Translations under genes and position numbers: made by a program
In this document: positions 26,255 to 36,333 of the stretch, in pieces
Position numbering within the stretch: the first letter of the stretch is position 1
Layout of the letters: each line of letters begins with the position of its first letter
Assembly: GCF_900101605.1 (NCBI RefSeq)
Contig: NZ_FMUR01000004.1
Coordinates: forward strand, 1-64,000
DNA length: 64,000 nucleotides
Direction: 5' to 3'
Origin: Butyrivibrio hungatei
GTDB lineage: Bacteria; Bacillota; Clostridia; Lachnospirales; Lachnospiraceae
The notes under the pieces: model-generated
What the model was told of the DNA's origin: nothing
Databases searched by the model: none
Seen by the model: the letters and a program-made list of their open reading frames with translations, nothing else

Positions 26255-27548
26255 ATTGAACCTAACAACAGATAAGATATATGAAGAATTCGGCATTTCA
26301 GAGAAGGTGCACAGATTTGGCGAGATAATAATTGAGGAGCTCTCGGAGAGATTTAAAAAGATTGATGAAACTGCCGAGTACAACCAGCTCAAAGTCCTTA
26401 AGGCAATGCAGGACAATAAGGTCAGTGAAGCTTGTCTTATGGGTACAACGGGATATGGCTATAATGATATCGGAAGAGAGAAACTGGAAGCTGTATATGC
26501 TTCTGTTTTTCATACAGAGGATGCGCTTGTGCGCCCGCAGATAACGTGTGGAACTCATGCACTTGCGCTTGCTCTTATGAGTAATTTAAGACCCGGAGAC
26601 ATGCTTTTTTCACCGGTCGGAAAACCGTACGATACGCTTGAAGAAGTTATCGGAATAAGAGAATCAAAGGGCTCTCTTGCGGAATACGGTATCACATACT
26701 CTCAGGTGGACCTTCTTCCCGACGGAAGTTTTGATTATGACAACATCAAAAAGGTTCTTAATGAAAATGAGAATATAAAGCTCGTTACAATACAGAGGTC
26801 AAAGGGGTACCAGACAAGACCGACTCTTTCCGTATCAAGAATCGGCGAACTCATCGCATTTATCAAAGAGATAAAGAGCGATGTAATATGCATGGTTGAT
26901 AATTGCTACGGAGAATTTGTTGAGAGGATCGAGCCTACGGATGTCGGTGCCGATATGGTAGTCGGATCTCTTATCAAGAATCCGGGAGGCGGACTTGCTC
27001 CGATCGGCGGATATATTGCGGGTAAAAAAGAATGTGTTGAAAATGCGGCATTTAGGCTTACATCACCCGGACTTGGTAAAGAAGTCGGTGCTTCGCTCGG
27101 AATACTTCCTTCTTTCTATCAGGGATTGTTCCTTGCACCTACTGTGACCGCAAGTGCTTTAAAGGGCGCTATTTTTGCCGCCAACATTTATGAAAAGTTT
27201 GGATTCTCGGTTTGTCCCGACAGCAAAGAAGAAAGGCACGACATTATACAGGCTGTTACATTCGGAAAGCCTGAGGGCGTTATAGAATTTTGTAAGGGGG
27301 TACAGGCTGCGGCTCCCGTTGATTCATTTGTAACTCCCGAACCATGGGATATGCCCGGTTATGATTCGCAGGTAATAATGGCTGCAGGAGCCTTTGTTTC
27401 AGGCTCTTCAATAGAACTTTCGGCAGACGGACCGATTAAAGAGCCTTACTCTGTTTTCTTTCAGGGAGGACTTACATGGCCGCATGCCAAGATCGGTATA
27501 CTAAAGACTTTGCAAAATCTTGTAGATGCAGGCCTTATCTTGTGCTAA
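26241..27548 (+). CDS. Methionine gamma-lyase-family PLP enzyme (YnbB-like)
   Basis: This 435-residue fold-type I PLP protein of the COG4100 family is often labelled aluminium resistance protein or cystathionine beta-lyase-like. The PLP lysine is in VVGSLIKNPGGGLAP (about 241); the cofactor Asp is in VICMVDNCYGEF. The gene conventionally follows miaA in Firmicutes, as here, overlapping its end by 14 nt. True substrate uncertain; a C-S lyase role is inferred from family only. ATG 26241 has AAGG 4 nt upstream; ATG 26247 is an alternative. Confidence 0.88.
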   Translation: MKMNELNLTTDKIYEEFGISEKVHRFGEIIIEELSERFKKIDETAEYNQLKVLKAMQDNKVSEACLMGTTGYGYNDIGREKLEAVYASVFHTEDALVRPQITCGTHALALALMSNLRPGDMLFSPVGKPYDTLEEVIGIRESKGSLAEYGITYSQVDLLPDGSFDYDNIKKVLNENENIKLVTIQRSKGYQTRPTLSVSRIGELIAFIKEIKSDVICMVDNCYGEFVERIEPTDVGADMVVGSLIKNPGGGLAPIGGYIAGKKECVENAAFRLTSPGLGKEVGASLGILPSFYQGLFLAPTVTASALKGAIFAANIYEKFGFSVCPDSKEERHDIIQAVTFGKPEGVIEFCKGVQAAAPVDSFVTPEPWDMPGYDSQVIMAAGAFVSGSSIELSADGPIKEPYSVFFQGGLTWPHAKIGILKTLQNLVDAGLILC

Positions 27549-27609
27549 ACTAATAGCTGTATGATTTTGATTCTTGCTGATCGCCCGGAAGCTAGTCAGG
27601 AGGAATCAC

Positions 27610-28323
27610 ATGAAGCAATCAGATATCTCTTTTAAAGAGCACAGAACATATGAGGATCAGCTTCCCTATGAGCGCTTTTTAAAGTCAGGTCCGGAAAGTC
27701 TGACCGATGCCGAACTTCTTGCGATTATAATACGAACAGGAAGCAGCAGTGCATCTCCGGTTGATATAGCAAAGAAAGTTATGGCAATGGGTAGAGGAAA
27801 AGAGAAAGGGCTAAACAGTCTTTTCTGTGTTTCTGTTGAAGAACTTATGGAAGTTCACGGCATTGGGGAAGTGAAGGCGGTAAAACTTAAGTGTATTGCT
27901 GAGCTTGCAAAGAGAATGTCTTGCCAGAAAGCGGATATCGGACTTTTATGCAACGATCCGTCTATGGTTGCGGAATATTTTATGGAAAAGCTAAGGCATG
28001 AAGAATCCGAGAGGGTCTTTTTACTTTGTCTTAACAACAGATTGAAGCTTGTCCGCGAAGTTCTTTTGTCCATGGGGACTGTCAATTCAGCCTCATTATC
28101 ACCGAGAGATGTTTTTATTCATGCTCTTAAAACAGGAGCTTCAAATCTGATATTGGTGCACAATCATCCGGGAGGAGATCCGTCTCCGAGCAAATCGGAT
28201 GTTTTGATAACCAATAAGATCAGAGAATCGGGGGCAATGCTTGATATCAATTTAAGGGATCATATAATTATAGGAGATCGCTCATATTACAGCTTTGAAG
28301 AAAAAGGGCTGTTATGGCAATAA
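27610..28323 (+). CDS. radC: RadC family protein (JAB/MPN domain)
   Basis: The 237 residues comprise an N-terminal helix-hairpin-helix pair (LTDAELLAIIIRTG; VEELMEVHGIGEVKAVKLKC) and a C-terminal JAB1/MPN metalloprotease-like domain. That domain has the zinc motif LVHNHPGGDPSPSKSD (about 190-205). The role in DNA repair is doubtful despite the name. ATG 27610 follows AGGAGG; a longer frame from 27574 has no ribosome site. It sits directly before mreB, the usual Firmicute order. Confidence 0.93.
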   Translation: MKQSDISFKEHRTYEDQLPYERFLKSGPESLTDAELLAIIIRTGSSSASPVDIAKKVMAMGRGKEKGLNSLFCVSVEELMEVHGIGEVKAVKLKCIAELAKRMSCQKADIGLLCNDPSMVAEYFMEKLRHEESERVFLLCLNNRLKLVREVLLSMGTVNSASLSPRDVFIHALKTGASNLILVHNHPGGDPSPSKSDVLITNKIRESGAMLDINLRDHIIIGDRSYYSFEEKGLLWQ

Positions 28324-28333
28324 GGAGGACGTT

Positions 28334-29338
28334 TTGAGTAACATATTTGGAATCGATCTTGGAACCAGCAACATTAAAATTTACAACAGAGATGAGGACG
28401 GGCTTTTCGTTGAGAAGAACATGATCGCCATCGAAAACAAGACAAGAGTTTTTGCGTATGGTAATTCTGCATACGAAATGTATGAGAAAGCTCCCGATAA
28501 GATTCAGATCACATATCCTCTTAGCAGTGGTGTTATTGCTGATATCGAACACATGGAAGCTCTCGTAAAGCTTTTTTTGACAGATCAGATGAAGGGTTCG
28601 GTTAAGCCTTGTGAAGTTTATATTGCAGTTCCCAGGGATGTTACGGAAGTAGAAAGACGTGCCTTCCACGATCTTATAAATGATGCCGGAATTAAAGCCA
28701 AGAAGATCATGATGGTTAAGAAGCCTTTGGCCGACGGTCTCGGAATGAATGTTGACGTTATGAATTCACAGGGTGTACTTGTTGTTGACGTCGGATATGA
28801 CACAACAGAGATCTCAATTCTTTCACTCAGAGGAATCGTTGTCAGCAAACTTATCAAAGTCGGCGGAAAGAAGTTCGACGAGGCGATAAGAACCGTTATC
28901 CGTAAGGAATTTGGTCTTCTTATTGGTGAAAAAACATCGGAAACTGTAAAAATGTCACTTAAGGATCTTGAAAAAGAGGGTAAGGATGCAGTCGTTTACG
29001 GAAGAGATATCGTAACAGGTCTTCCCGTAGAGAGAATGATCCCTACAGATCTTCTCAATCAGGCTCTTATTGAGAGCTTTGACGTAATCCTTGATAATAT
29101 CAAAGCCACACTTGAGAGAACTCCTCCGGAACTTGCGGCAGATATCTTCAAGCACGGACTTTACCTTACAGGTGGTGCTTCTCAGATTTGCCACCTTGCA
29201 CAGAGACTTTCAAACGGTGTAGGCCTTAATGTTAATCTTGCCGAGAACCCGATTGGTTCTGTTGCCCTTGGTCTTTCTAAGATTATTAAAGATGACCAGT
29301 ACAAGGTTCTTGCTTATGGAATCGAAGAGGATAAATAA
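28334..29338 (+). CDS. mreB: Rod shape-determining protein MreB
   Basis: This 334-residue actin-like ATPase forms membrane-bound filaments that guide lateral wall synthesis. The phosphate 1 loop is GIDLGTSNIKIY, phosphate 2 is VVDVGYDTTEISI, and the adenosine motif is GLYLTGGASQI. The usual GGT of the first loop is replaced by LGTSN, as in several MreB paralogues. TTG at 28334 is preceded by AAGGAGG at 5 nt; an upstream ATG (28295) lies inside radC without a ribosome site. First gene of the rod complex operon. Confidence 0.94.
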   Translation: MSNIFGIDLGTSNIKIYNRDEDGLFVEKNMIAIENKTRVFAYGNSAYEMYEKAPDKIQITYPLSSGVIADIEHMEALVKLFLTDQMKGSVKPCEVYIAVPRDVTEVERRAFHDLINDAGIKAKKIMMVKKPLADGLGMNVDVMNSQGVLVVDVGYDTTEISILSLRGIVVSKLIKVGGKKFDEAIRTVIRKEFGLLIGEKTSETVKMSLKDLEKEGKDAVVYGRDIVTGLPVERMIPTDLLNQALIESFDVILDNIKATLERTPPELAADIFKHGLYLTGGASQICHLAQRLSNGVGLNVNLAENPIGSVALGLSKIIKDDQYKVLAYGIEEDK

Positions 29339-30219
29339 TGAGCCCTGTTATTAGGAGAAACGGAGAAGAGTTTACTGTCCCCAGTAAATATCTTCTCTCT
29401 ATTTTAACTGCATTATGTATTGTTCTTATGCTGATAACGTTTAATGCAGACAAGATCAATGCAGGTCCGCTTGAAGGACCGATAAATGCTTTTGCAAGTG
29501 TCTTTATGATGCCGCTTCAAAGAGGCATCACGACTGTCGGTACCAAGATTAAAAATACGGCAGACAGATTGTCTGAAATTTCAAGACTTCTTGACGAGAA
29601 CGAAAGACTCAAGGCAAAAGTAGATGAGCTTACGATTGAAAACAGCAAGCTTCAGCAAGATAAATACGAACTTATAGAATTGCGTGAACTTAAAGAACTC
29701 GATGATCAGTATAATTTTGATACGGTTGCTGCTAAGGTTGTAGCTAAAGAACCCGGTAAATGTAAATGGTATGACTCCTTTATTATCAACAAGGGAGAAG
29801 ATGACGGACTTGAAGTTGATATGAATATTCTTGCCGATGGTGGACTTGTCGGACGTATTATCAAATTGGGTCCTGACTGGGCTCAGGTTCGTACGATTAT
29901 TCAGGATGACAATAATGTAACCGGAACAGTATTGAGCCTTAAGAAAAATCTTAATGTTTCAGGTAACCTTAAAGAGTACGACTACAGTGGAAATATTACT
30001 TTTTCAAGATTTAAAGACGATAAAATTGCGCTTGGAGATTCTGTAGTTACATCAAGCATCAGTGAAAAATATATTCCGGGTGTTTTGATCGGTAATATTT
30101 CGGGTATAGAGAATGAGCCCGACAATACAAAAAAAGGAACAATTACGCCCGCTGTTGATTTTGAGCATTTGGACATAGTGCTTGTTGTCAAGAATCCTAA
30201 ACCATTTAAACAAAAATAA
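29338..30219 (+). CDS. mreC: Rod shape-determining protein MreC
   Basis: This 293-residue bitopic protein has a short cytoplasmic start, a membrane helix at about 17-38 and a coiled coil at about 70-115 (LSEISRLLDENERLKAKVDE). Two beta domains follow, with DGLEVDMNILADGGLVGRI and the late GVLIGNISGIENEP. MreC scaffolds PBP2 and RodA outside the membrane. ATG shares a base with the mreB stop. Confidence 0.94.
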   Translation: MSPVIRRNGEEFTVPSKYLLSILTALCIVLMLITFNADKINAGPLEGPINAFASVFMMPLQRGITTVGTKIKNTADRLSEISRLLDENERLKAKVDELTIENSKLQQDKYELIELRELKELDDQYNFDTVAAKVVAKEPGKCKWYDSFIINKGEDDGLEVDMNILADGGLVGRIIKLGPDWAQVRTIIQDDNNVTGTVLSLKKNLNVSGNLKEYDYSGNITFSRFKDDKIALGDSVVTSSISEKYIPGVLIGNISGIENEPDNTKKGTITPAVDFEHLDIVLVVKNPKPFKQK

Positions 30220-30225
30220 AAACAG

Positions 30226-30750
30226 ATGAGTATAAGAAGATTATTAGTAAATTTTTTATTGTCGATATTGACGTTTGCAGTGCAGATTTCAGTTTTTAAC
30301 AGAGTATTGGATTTCGGAGGTGTCACTCCGGATCTTATGCTTGTTTTTGTGACCTCTGTTGCCTTTTTGCGAGGAGAAAAACCGGGACTTATGACCGGTT
30401 TTTTTGCGGGTTTTTTAATAGATATATTTTTCGGTCACCTCGGGTTTTATGCACTTATCTATATGTATCTCGGATTCCTTGTGGGAAAACTGAACGAGGT
30501 CTTTTATTCTCAGAATATTGCAATTCCCATCACGATAATATCTGTTTCTGATTTTATCTATAATTTTGTATGTTATGTTTTGCTGCTCTTGTTCAGAAAG
30601 CAATTTGACATCGGTTATTATATGATGAACACGATAATACCGGGAGTTGTCTATACGGCGCTTGTTTCGATTTTCTATTATCCGGTCATCTTGAAGATAC
30701 ATGAATGGATTCTTGAGAAGGAACAAAGGAGCGAGAAAAAATTTGTTTGA
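30226..30750 (+). CDS. mreD: Rod shape-determining protein MreD
   Basis: This hydrophobic protein of 174 residues has five or six membrane segments. It begins MSIRRLLVNFLLSILTFAVQ and contains the conserved GFFAGFLIDIFFG motif (about 61-73). It is the membrane partner of MreC in the elongasome. The ATG lies 6 bp after mreC; its 3' end overlaps the start of the PBP2 gene. Confidence 0.92.
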   Translation: MSIRRLLVNFLLSILTFAVQISVFNRVLDFGGVTPDLMLVFVTSVAFLRGEKPGLMTGFFAGFLIDIFFGHLGFYALIYMYLGFLVGKLNEVFYSQNIAIPITIISVSDFIYNFVCYVLLLLFRKQFDIGYYMMNTIIPGVVYTALVSIFYYPVILKIHEWILEKEQRSEKKFV

Positions 30751-33700
30751 CGAGATTAAAGAGAAATTTATAAAGTTCATAACTTCAAGATCCGTAATGC
30801 TTGCAGGTGTAATTATTGCATTTGCATGTGTTTTGCTTGCCCGTTTGTTTTATTTGCAGATAATAATGGGAGATTATTACAAAGAAACAGCTATAAACGA
30901 AACAATCAAGGATAAGTATATCCCTGCACCTCGCGGATGCATCTATGACAGAAACAAGAATCTTCTTGCTCATGATGAGCGTGCGGATTCCGTAACAATT
31001 GAAGATGTATATCCCGATATGAAACTGACGGAAAAGAACCGTAAGATCAATGAAACATTACAGAAGACTATTGAGATTATCGAAGCCAACAATGATGAAA
31101 TAGATTTTGATTTTGATATCGTGAGAGATGTTTCGGGAAAATATATTTTTAAGCCGGAGAATGAATCGGATATCCTTAAGTTCCTTAGGGATGCTTATGG
31201 AAGAACTTCCGTAAAGGAGCTTAAACCCGAAGAAAAAGTAAAGACAGCTAAACAGGTAGTTGAAGATCTTTGCTATAGCTTCAGTATCGGAGATTATACG
31301 GATCCTCAAAATAAGAGCAGAGAAACATTTGAGGCTATGAAGGGGTATTCGCCCGAAATTGGATTTAAGATACTGGTTATCAGATATAGAATGGCTAAAC
31401 AGGGCTTTCAGAATTATCTTGCTACCACTATTGCTTCGAAGGTTTCGGAAGAAACCGCCGCTGCAATTTTGGAGAGTAAAGATCAACTTGAGGGTGTTGA
31501 TATTACAAGCAGCTATGTAAGAATGTATGATGATGATTTCTTCTGCTTTTCACCCATTCTTGGTTATACGGGAAAAATATCTGTCTCGGAGCTTGATGAA
31601 TTTAATAAAGCAGCAGGCGATGAAACGGAAGATAATAAAAAAGGCTTATTTGCCAAAAGCGGTTCTGACGATGATGAAGAACAAAAATATGATCTGAATG
31701 ATATTGTCGGAAAATCAGGTATTGAAAAGTCGCTTGAAAGTGAACTTCAGGGAACAAAAGGAAAAGATACCATTCACGTTGACAAAACAGGACATATTCT
31801 TGAAGTAAGTGACAGTGTTGCTCCTGTCGCAGGTCATGATGTGTATCTTACCATCGATAAAGAACTTACCAAGGGATGTTATAAGATTCTTGAAAAAAAT
31901 CTTGCAACCATCCTTCTTGATAAGCTTAAAGATTCAAAACGCGGTCCTGTTTTCGACGAGAAGCCCAGTGCAAATCAGATGTGGCTTCCCATATATGACG
32001 CATATATAAATCTTTTTGTGAATGATATTATAGATATTTCTAAATTCAAGAACGCAGATGCACAGGAAAACGAAAAGGCTTTGTATGCAGCATTTGTTCC
32101 AAAGAAAAAAGAAACAATCGCTGCAATCAAGGATGAACTTCTGAATAAGAAAACTCCTAAAAATCAGCTTCCTGAAGAGTATCAGGAATATATGGATCAT
32201 ATTCTGGATATCTTAAGGGATAAGAATTATCCGATAATTTCAGCCGATAAGGATGATGAAGATTTTGTTAAGATCAATAAGGAATGGAAAGCGGGAACTA
32301 TTTCTCTTGCCCAGTATATTGACAGAGCGATAATAAACGAATGGGTTGACGCATATAAGCTTGATATTGAGAATCTCTACGCTGATTCGGATGAAACTTA
32401 CGCTGAGATTGTCAATTATATTGTCGCGGGAAAAGAAGGTAAGGGTGCCACAAAGCAGTACGGACTTAATAATGATCATGTATTTGATACTTATCTATAT
32501 AAGCATATGCTTTATTCAGATACCATAACTCCAAGGCAGGTATGTAATGTTCTCTTGGAGCAGGGAATCATAAAAGCAGAAAATATTGATCCCGATGAAC
32601 TTACAGTCTGGAAAAATGGCGGAGTGTCACCTTACGTATTTTTACGTAACAGGTTGGAAAAACTTGATATAACACCTGCACAGCTTGGTTTATATCCTTG
32701 TACAGGTTCCATGGTTATTACAGATGTACAGACAGGTGATATTCTGGCACTTGTATCGTACCCCGGTTATGACAACAATCGTCTGAGCGATGGAGATCCG
32801 GATTATCTGACAAGTCTTTTGATGGATAAGTCAAATGCTAAACCTATGTATAATCATGCCACTCTTGAGAAGACCGCACCCGGTTCTACATTCAAGATGG
32901 TAACGGCTACTGCGGGACTTATGGAAAATGTTATAACTACAACTTCAACCATTGGCTGTAGCGGAATTTTCAGTAAATCGGATCCTCAACATCCCGCAAA
33001 ATGTTGGAAAGCAGGCGGACACGGTTCACTTAATGTTGTAGGTGGTATCAGAAATTCTTGTAACTGCTTTTTCTATGAAGTCGGTTATAGATTGGGAACA
33101 AGTGGCAATAAATATGACAAAGATCTTGGTTGCGCCAAGCTTGCTAAATATGCGGGAGAATATGGCCTGACAGATAAATCCGGAATAGAGATTGCCGAAG
33201 CGGAACCAGAAGTTGCCTCAGAGGATGCTGTCCGTGGCGCTATCGGACAGGATACAAATAACTATTCAACTGTTGGTCTTGCAAGATATATTACAACTGT
33301 TGCAAACCGCGGAAAATGTTTTGATCTTACATTGGTAGATAAGATTGCGCTTGATTCCTACGGCAAAATGAAAGATAACAGTGCTAAGGTCAGAAATCAG
33401 ATAAATATGCCGCAGGCTTACTGGGATTTCATTCATCATGGAATGAGAGAAGTAGTAATGGATAAGCCTTATTACAGCGAGCTTTCAAATAAAGGATGCC
33501 CTGTTGCGGGTAAGACCGGAACGGCGGAAGAAGGATGGAATCCCAACCATTCGCTGTTTGTCTGTTATGCACCGTACAGTGATAAGAACGAGCAGCCTAA
33601 AATTGCGGTTGCTACCAGAGTTGCAAACGGATATACATCAAGTTATGCGGCCCAGATTACTGAAAAGGTTCTTGAATACTATTTTGAATATAAGACACTT

Positions 33701-33754
33701 GATGAAATTCTCGGCGGAGGAGAATCTCTTGTCGGAGGCGGACGCGAGGACTAA
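30743..33754 (+). CDS. mrdA: Penicillin-binding protein 2 (class B transpeptidase) with large insertion
   Basis: About 1003 residues: membrane helix at 16-40, pedestal domain, then transpeptidase domain with serine S715 (GSTFK), SCN at 772-774 and K924-T-G. Class B PBP2s are normally 600-720 residues. The excess is mostly a helical, charged insertion of about 250 residues (roughly 395-650), between the strand TIDKEL at the start of the transpeptidase domain and VITDVQTGDILALVSYPG. A smaller acidic stretch sits near 300. It cross-links lateral wall peptidoglycan together with RodA. TTG 30743 has AAAGGAG 11 nt upstream; an ATG at 30701 lies within mreD and lacks a site. Confidence 0.92.
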   Translation: MFDEIKEKFIKFITSRSVMLAGVIIAFACVLLARLFYLQIIMGDYYKETAINETIKDKYIPAPRGCIYDRNKNLLAHDERADSVTIEDVYPDMKLTEKNRKINETLQKTIEIIEANNDEIDFDFDIVRDVSGKYIFKPENESDILKFLRDAYGRTSVKELKPEEKVKTAKQVVEDLCYSFSIGDYTDPQNKSRETFEAMKGYSPEIGFKILVIRYRMAKQGFQNYLATTIASKVSEETAAAILESKDQLEGVDITSSYVRMYDDDFFCFSPILGYTGKISVSELDEFNKAAGDETEDNKKGLFAKSGSDDDEEQKYDLNDIVGKSGIEKSLESELQGTKGKDTIHVDKTGHILEVSDSVAPVAGHDVYLTIDKELTKGCYKILEKNLATILLDKLKDSKRGPVFDEKPSANQMWLPIYDAYINLFVNDIIDISKFKNADAQENEKALYAAFVPKKKETIAAIKDELLNKKTPKNQLPEEYQEYMDHILDILRDKNYPIISADKDDEDFVKINKEWKAGTISLAQYIDRAIINEWVDAYKLDIENLYADSDETYAEIVNYIVAGKEGKGATKQYGLNNDHVFDTYLYKHMLYSDTITPRQVCNVLLEQGIIKAENIDPDELTVWKNGGVSPYVFLRNRLEKLDITPAQLGLYPCTGSMVITDVQTGDILALVSYPGYDNNRLSDGDPDYLTSLLMDKSNAKPMYNHATLEKTAPGSTFKMVTATAGLMENVITTTSTIGCSGIFSKSDPQHPAKCWKAGGHGSLNVVGGIRNSCNCFFYEVGYRLGTSGNKYDKDLGCAKLAKYAGEYGLTDKSGIEIAEAEPEVASEDAVRGAIGQDTNNYSTVGLARYITTVANRGKCFDLTLVDKIALDSYGKMKDNSAKVRNQINMPQAYWDFIHHGMREVVMDKPYYSELSNKGCPVAGKTGTAEEGWNPNHSLFVCYAPYSDKNEQPKIAVATRVANGYTSSYAAQITEKVLEYYFEYKTLDEILGGGESLVGGGRED

Positions 33755-33770
33755 AGTTTGGAGAAAATAA

Positions 33771-34898
33771 ATGCGTGAAATGCTGAAAAAATATAAGATA
33801 ACTGAATATGATTTTTTCCTTGTGGCAATGATCTTAATAACAAATATCTTTGGTATCCTTGCCGTCACTTCCTCTTTTCCCACATTGAAGACAATGGTAA
33901 TCGGCGGATCGATAATAAGTTTTTTGCTAATGATATTTTTGTCGCTTGTGGACTATACTTTTTTGCTAAAATTTAATTGGTTCTTTTACATTGCAAATCT
34001 TGTCCTTTTGGCACTCATTTTTACTCCTATGGGAACGACGATTAACGGTGCAAGAAGGTGGTTGAATCTTGGCTTCAGATTTCAGCCTTGTGAAGCGGCC
34101 AAAATAATATTGATTTTATTTTTTGCGCAGTTTATTATGAAATATAAAGATAAAGTTAAAGATATACGCTTTATCTTTGTTTGTTTTGCTTTGTTGGGGG
34201 CTCCTATTTTGCTTATTATAGGGCAGCCCGATCTTTCGACATGCATCATGATATTTGTTACTTTTGCGTGCATGTTGTTTGTTGCCGGAATGGACTGGAG
34301 ACTGGTTGCAATTGCGCTAACCGTGGCAGTTCCGCTTGTTTTATTTGTTATCGGTGATGCTGTAAACGGTTGGGGTATTGTTTTTGGTAAGATTCTAAAA
34401 GTATATCAAGGTGAACGAATACTTGCATGGTTACATCCCGAAGATTTTACAACTGACAAGGCTTATCAGACATTACATTCGCTTATGGCAATCGGTTCGG
34501 GTGGAATCCGCGGAAAAGGATATAACACAGATGATGTCACCGTTCTTAATGCGGGATTTATTTCAGAACCTCAGTCAGACTTTGTTTTTGCGGTAATAGG
34601 AGAGGAATTTGGCTTCATTGGGGGATGCGCGGTTATTTTTCTTATCTTAATAATTGCGGTCAGATGCTTAATGATCTCTTTTAGGGCAAAAGACAAAGCA
34701 GGACAGCTTCTTGCAGCAGGAATGGGAGCTTGGGTCGGTTTTCAGGGATTCATCAATATATCCGTTGTTACAGGTCTTTTCCCAAATACGGGACTTCCGC
34801 TTCCGTTTATCAGCGCAGGAACATCTGCAATTTTAAGTATGTATGCAGGCATGGGTGTTGTCCTTAATGTCAGATTGCAAAGCAACAAGTATATCTAG
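33771..34898 (+). CDS. rodA: Peptidoglycan glycosyltransferase RodA (SEDS family)
   Basis: This 375-residue polytopic protein of about ten helices polymerises lipid II. Family signatures are GARRWLNLGFRFQPCEAAKI (about 85-104), the catalytic-site Asp in IGQPDLSTC, SGGIRGKGYN, PQSDFVFAVIGEEFGFIG and the C-terminal FPNTGLPLPFISAGTSA. GGAG precedes ATG 33771. It directly follows mrdA; in many Clostridia minC-minD-minE lie between them, and here they do not. Confidence 0.95.
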   Translation: MREMLKKYKITEYDFFLVAMILITNIFGILAVTSSFPTLKTMVIGGSIISFLLMIFLSLVDYTFLLKFNWFFYIANLVLLALIFTPMGTTINGARRWLNLGFRFQPCEAAKIILILFFAQFIMKYKDKVKDIRFIFVCFALLGAPILLIIGQPDLSTCIMIFVTFACMLFVAGMDWRLVAIALTVAVPLVLFVIGDAVNGWGIVFGKILKVYQGERILAWLHPEDFTTDKAYQTLHSLMAIGSGGIRGKGYNTDDVTVLNAGFISEPQSDFVFAVIGEEFGFIGGCAVIFLILIIAVRCLMISFRAKDKAGQLLAAGMGAWVGFQGFINISVVTGLFPNTGLPLPFISAGTSAILSMYAGMGVVLNVRLQSNKYI

Positions 34899-34916
34899 GG
34901 AGGGTTACAGATAGAA

Positions 34917-35312
34917 ATGAATATTGCGCTTATTGCACATGATGCAAAAAAGAAGCTTATGCAGAATTTCTGTATAGCATATAGGGGTATATTGAGTAAA
35001 AACGATCTTTTCGCCACGGGTACAACGGGCAGACTTATAGAAGAAGTTACAAATCTTAGTATTCATAAGTATCTTGCGGGACACCTCGGAGGTGCACAGC
35101 AACTTGGAGCAGCTATTGAACATAATGAGATCGATCTTGTTATTTTTTTGAGAGATCCGCTCACTGTTAAATCACATGAGCCTGACATCAGCAATGTCAT
35201 GACTCTTTGCGATATGCATAACATCCCGGTTGCAACTAATCTTGCTTCAGCAGAACTGCTTATTAAATCTTTGGATAGAGGAGATCTTGAGTGGCGTGAA
35301 ATGTATAAGTAA
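34917..35312 (+). CDS. mgsA: Methylglyoxal synthase
   Basis: The 131 residues convert dihydroxyacetone phosphate to methylglyoxal and phosphate, a glycolytic bypass. Motifs: [12 protein letters not shown], phosphate-binding [10 protein letters not shown] (about 40), [13 protein letters not shown] with catalytic-region residues, and FLRDPLT with the essential Asp. AGGGAGGG lies upstream of ATG 34917. mgsA conventionally follows rodA in Clostridia. Its last 17 bases overlap the next start. Confidence 0.95.
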   Translation: MNIALIAHDAKKKLMQNFCIAYRGILSKNDLFATGTTGRLIEEVTNLSIHKYLAGHLGGAQQLGAAIEHNEIDLVIFLRDPLTVKSHEPDISNVMTLCDMHNIPVATNLASAELLIKSLDRGDLEWREMYK

Positions 35313-36261
35313 GCCTTGTTCTTTTTTTGCTATAGTGTTGATGTTGTCATCTGTTTTTGTGAGCGGATGTTCTTCAATTCCATACGAAGCAAAGTATTCG
35401 ATTGATAAATCAACAACAAGTAACAGATGTGAGCCTTTTGCGGCAGATAAGTGTATTGCCGACGTAGAGGATATTTCCAGCCAGGACATGCAGGTCAATG
35501 ACAAAGCAAGTGCCGGTCTGTTTGACATTAACAGAAGAAGAACACTTTATGCAAAGAACGTACATGAAAGACTTAAACCCGCCAGTCTGACGAAAGTCAT
35601 GACTGCTTATATTGCGCTTAAATATTTCGGAGATCAGCTTGATAAGGTGCTTGTTGCAGACTCATCGGTATATGCCAATGAGAGCGGAGCTCAGGCACTC
35701 GGACTTAAGGAAGGCTGCTCGATGACGCTGAACGAAGCACTTTATGCGCTTCTTATTTATTCCGCAAATGACGTGGCAAATCTTATTGCGACTAATCTTG
35801 CGGGCTCCATTGAGGCTTTTGCCGATATGATGAATGCCGAAGCCTTAAAACTTGGTGCGACTCAGTCTAATTTCAAGAATCCAAACGGTCTTAATGTTGA
35901 AGATCACCTTGTTACCGCATATGATATGTATCTGATCTTCAGTGCCGCTATGAAATATGATAAGTTTTCAGAGATAATCAGCATGAATTCTTATGATGTA
36001 AAGTGGACCGATGAAAACGGTGAAGGCCAATCAAGGACAATTGATAATACAAACGGGTATCTTAGAGGAGATGTGGAAGCACCCAGCGGAGTTACTGTTA
36101 TAGGTGGTAAAACAGGTACCACAAATGCTGCCGGACATTGCCTTATCCTTCTTGCGAAGGACGGTAACGGTAATCCGTACATTGCGGTAATTCTACGTGA
36201 TACAGACGGAGATACATTGTATTCGGACATGACTAATATGCTTAATGAAATCGTTAAATGA
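35296..36261 (+). CDS. D-alanyl-D-alanine carboxypeptidase, lipoprotein (peptidase S11)
   Basis: Read from GTG 35296 the protein has 321 residues. A lipoprotein signal covers 1-24, with lipobox VSGC and C25 as lipidated residue. The PBP5-type domain carries S97-x-x-K100 in [17 protein letters not shown] near 153 and GKTGTT near 271. It trims the terminal D-Ala from pentapeptides at the outer membrane face. LspA, needed to process it, is encoded about 5 kb downstream. The C-terminal membrane anchor of classic DacA is absent, as fits a lipid anchor. Start uncertain: GAGGAG is 12 nt before the GTG and 3 nt before an in-frame TTG (35287); the GTG gives the cleanest signal peptide. Confidence 0.88.
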   Translation: MKCISKPCSFFAIVLMLSSVFVSGCSSIPYEAKYSIDKSTTSNRCEPFAADKCIADVEDISSQDMQVNDKASAGLFDINRRRTLYAKNVHERLKPASLTKVMTAYIALKYFGDQLDKVLVADSSVYANESGAQALGLKEGCSMTLNEALYALLIYSANDVANLIATNLAGSIEAFADMMNAEALKLGATQSNFKNPNGLNVEDHLVTAYDMYLIFSAAMKYDKFSEIISMNSYDVKWTDENGEGQSRTIDNTNGYLRGDVEAPSGVTVIGGKTGTTNAAGHCLILLAKDGNGNPYIAVILRDTDGDTLYSDMTNMLNEIVK

Positions 36262-36263
36262 TG

Positions 36264-36292
36264 TTGTCTTTTAGCACCTAATATCCTATAAT
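36264..36292 (+). promoter_or_regulatory. Sigma-A promoter of the P-loop/HlyD-like unit
   Basis: TTGTCT (36264-36269), 17-nt spacer, perfect TATAAT (36287-36292), about 40 bp before the start at 36334. Confidence 0.75.
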
Positions 36293-36333
36293 TAATATAT
36301 CGATAAAATACTTACTTGCGGGAGGGTATGCCG

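Noticed and set aside
27549-27609. Start of RadC at 27574
   Set aside because: It has no ribosome site. The ATG at 27610 has AGGAGG at correct spacing and matches where homology begins.
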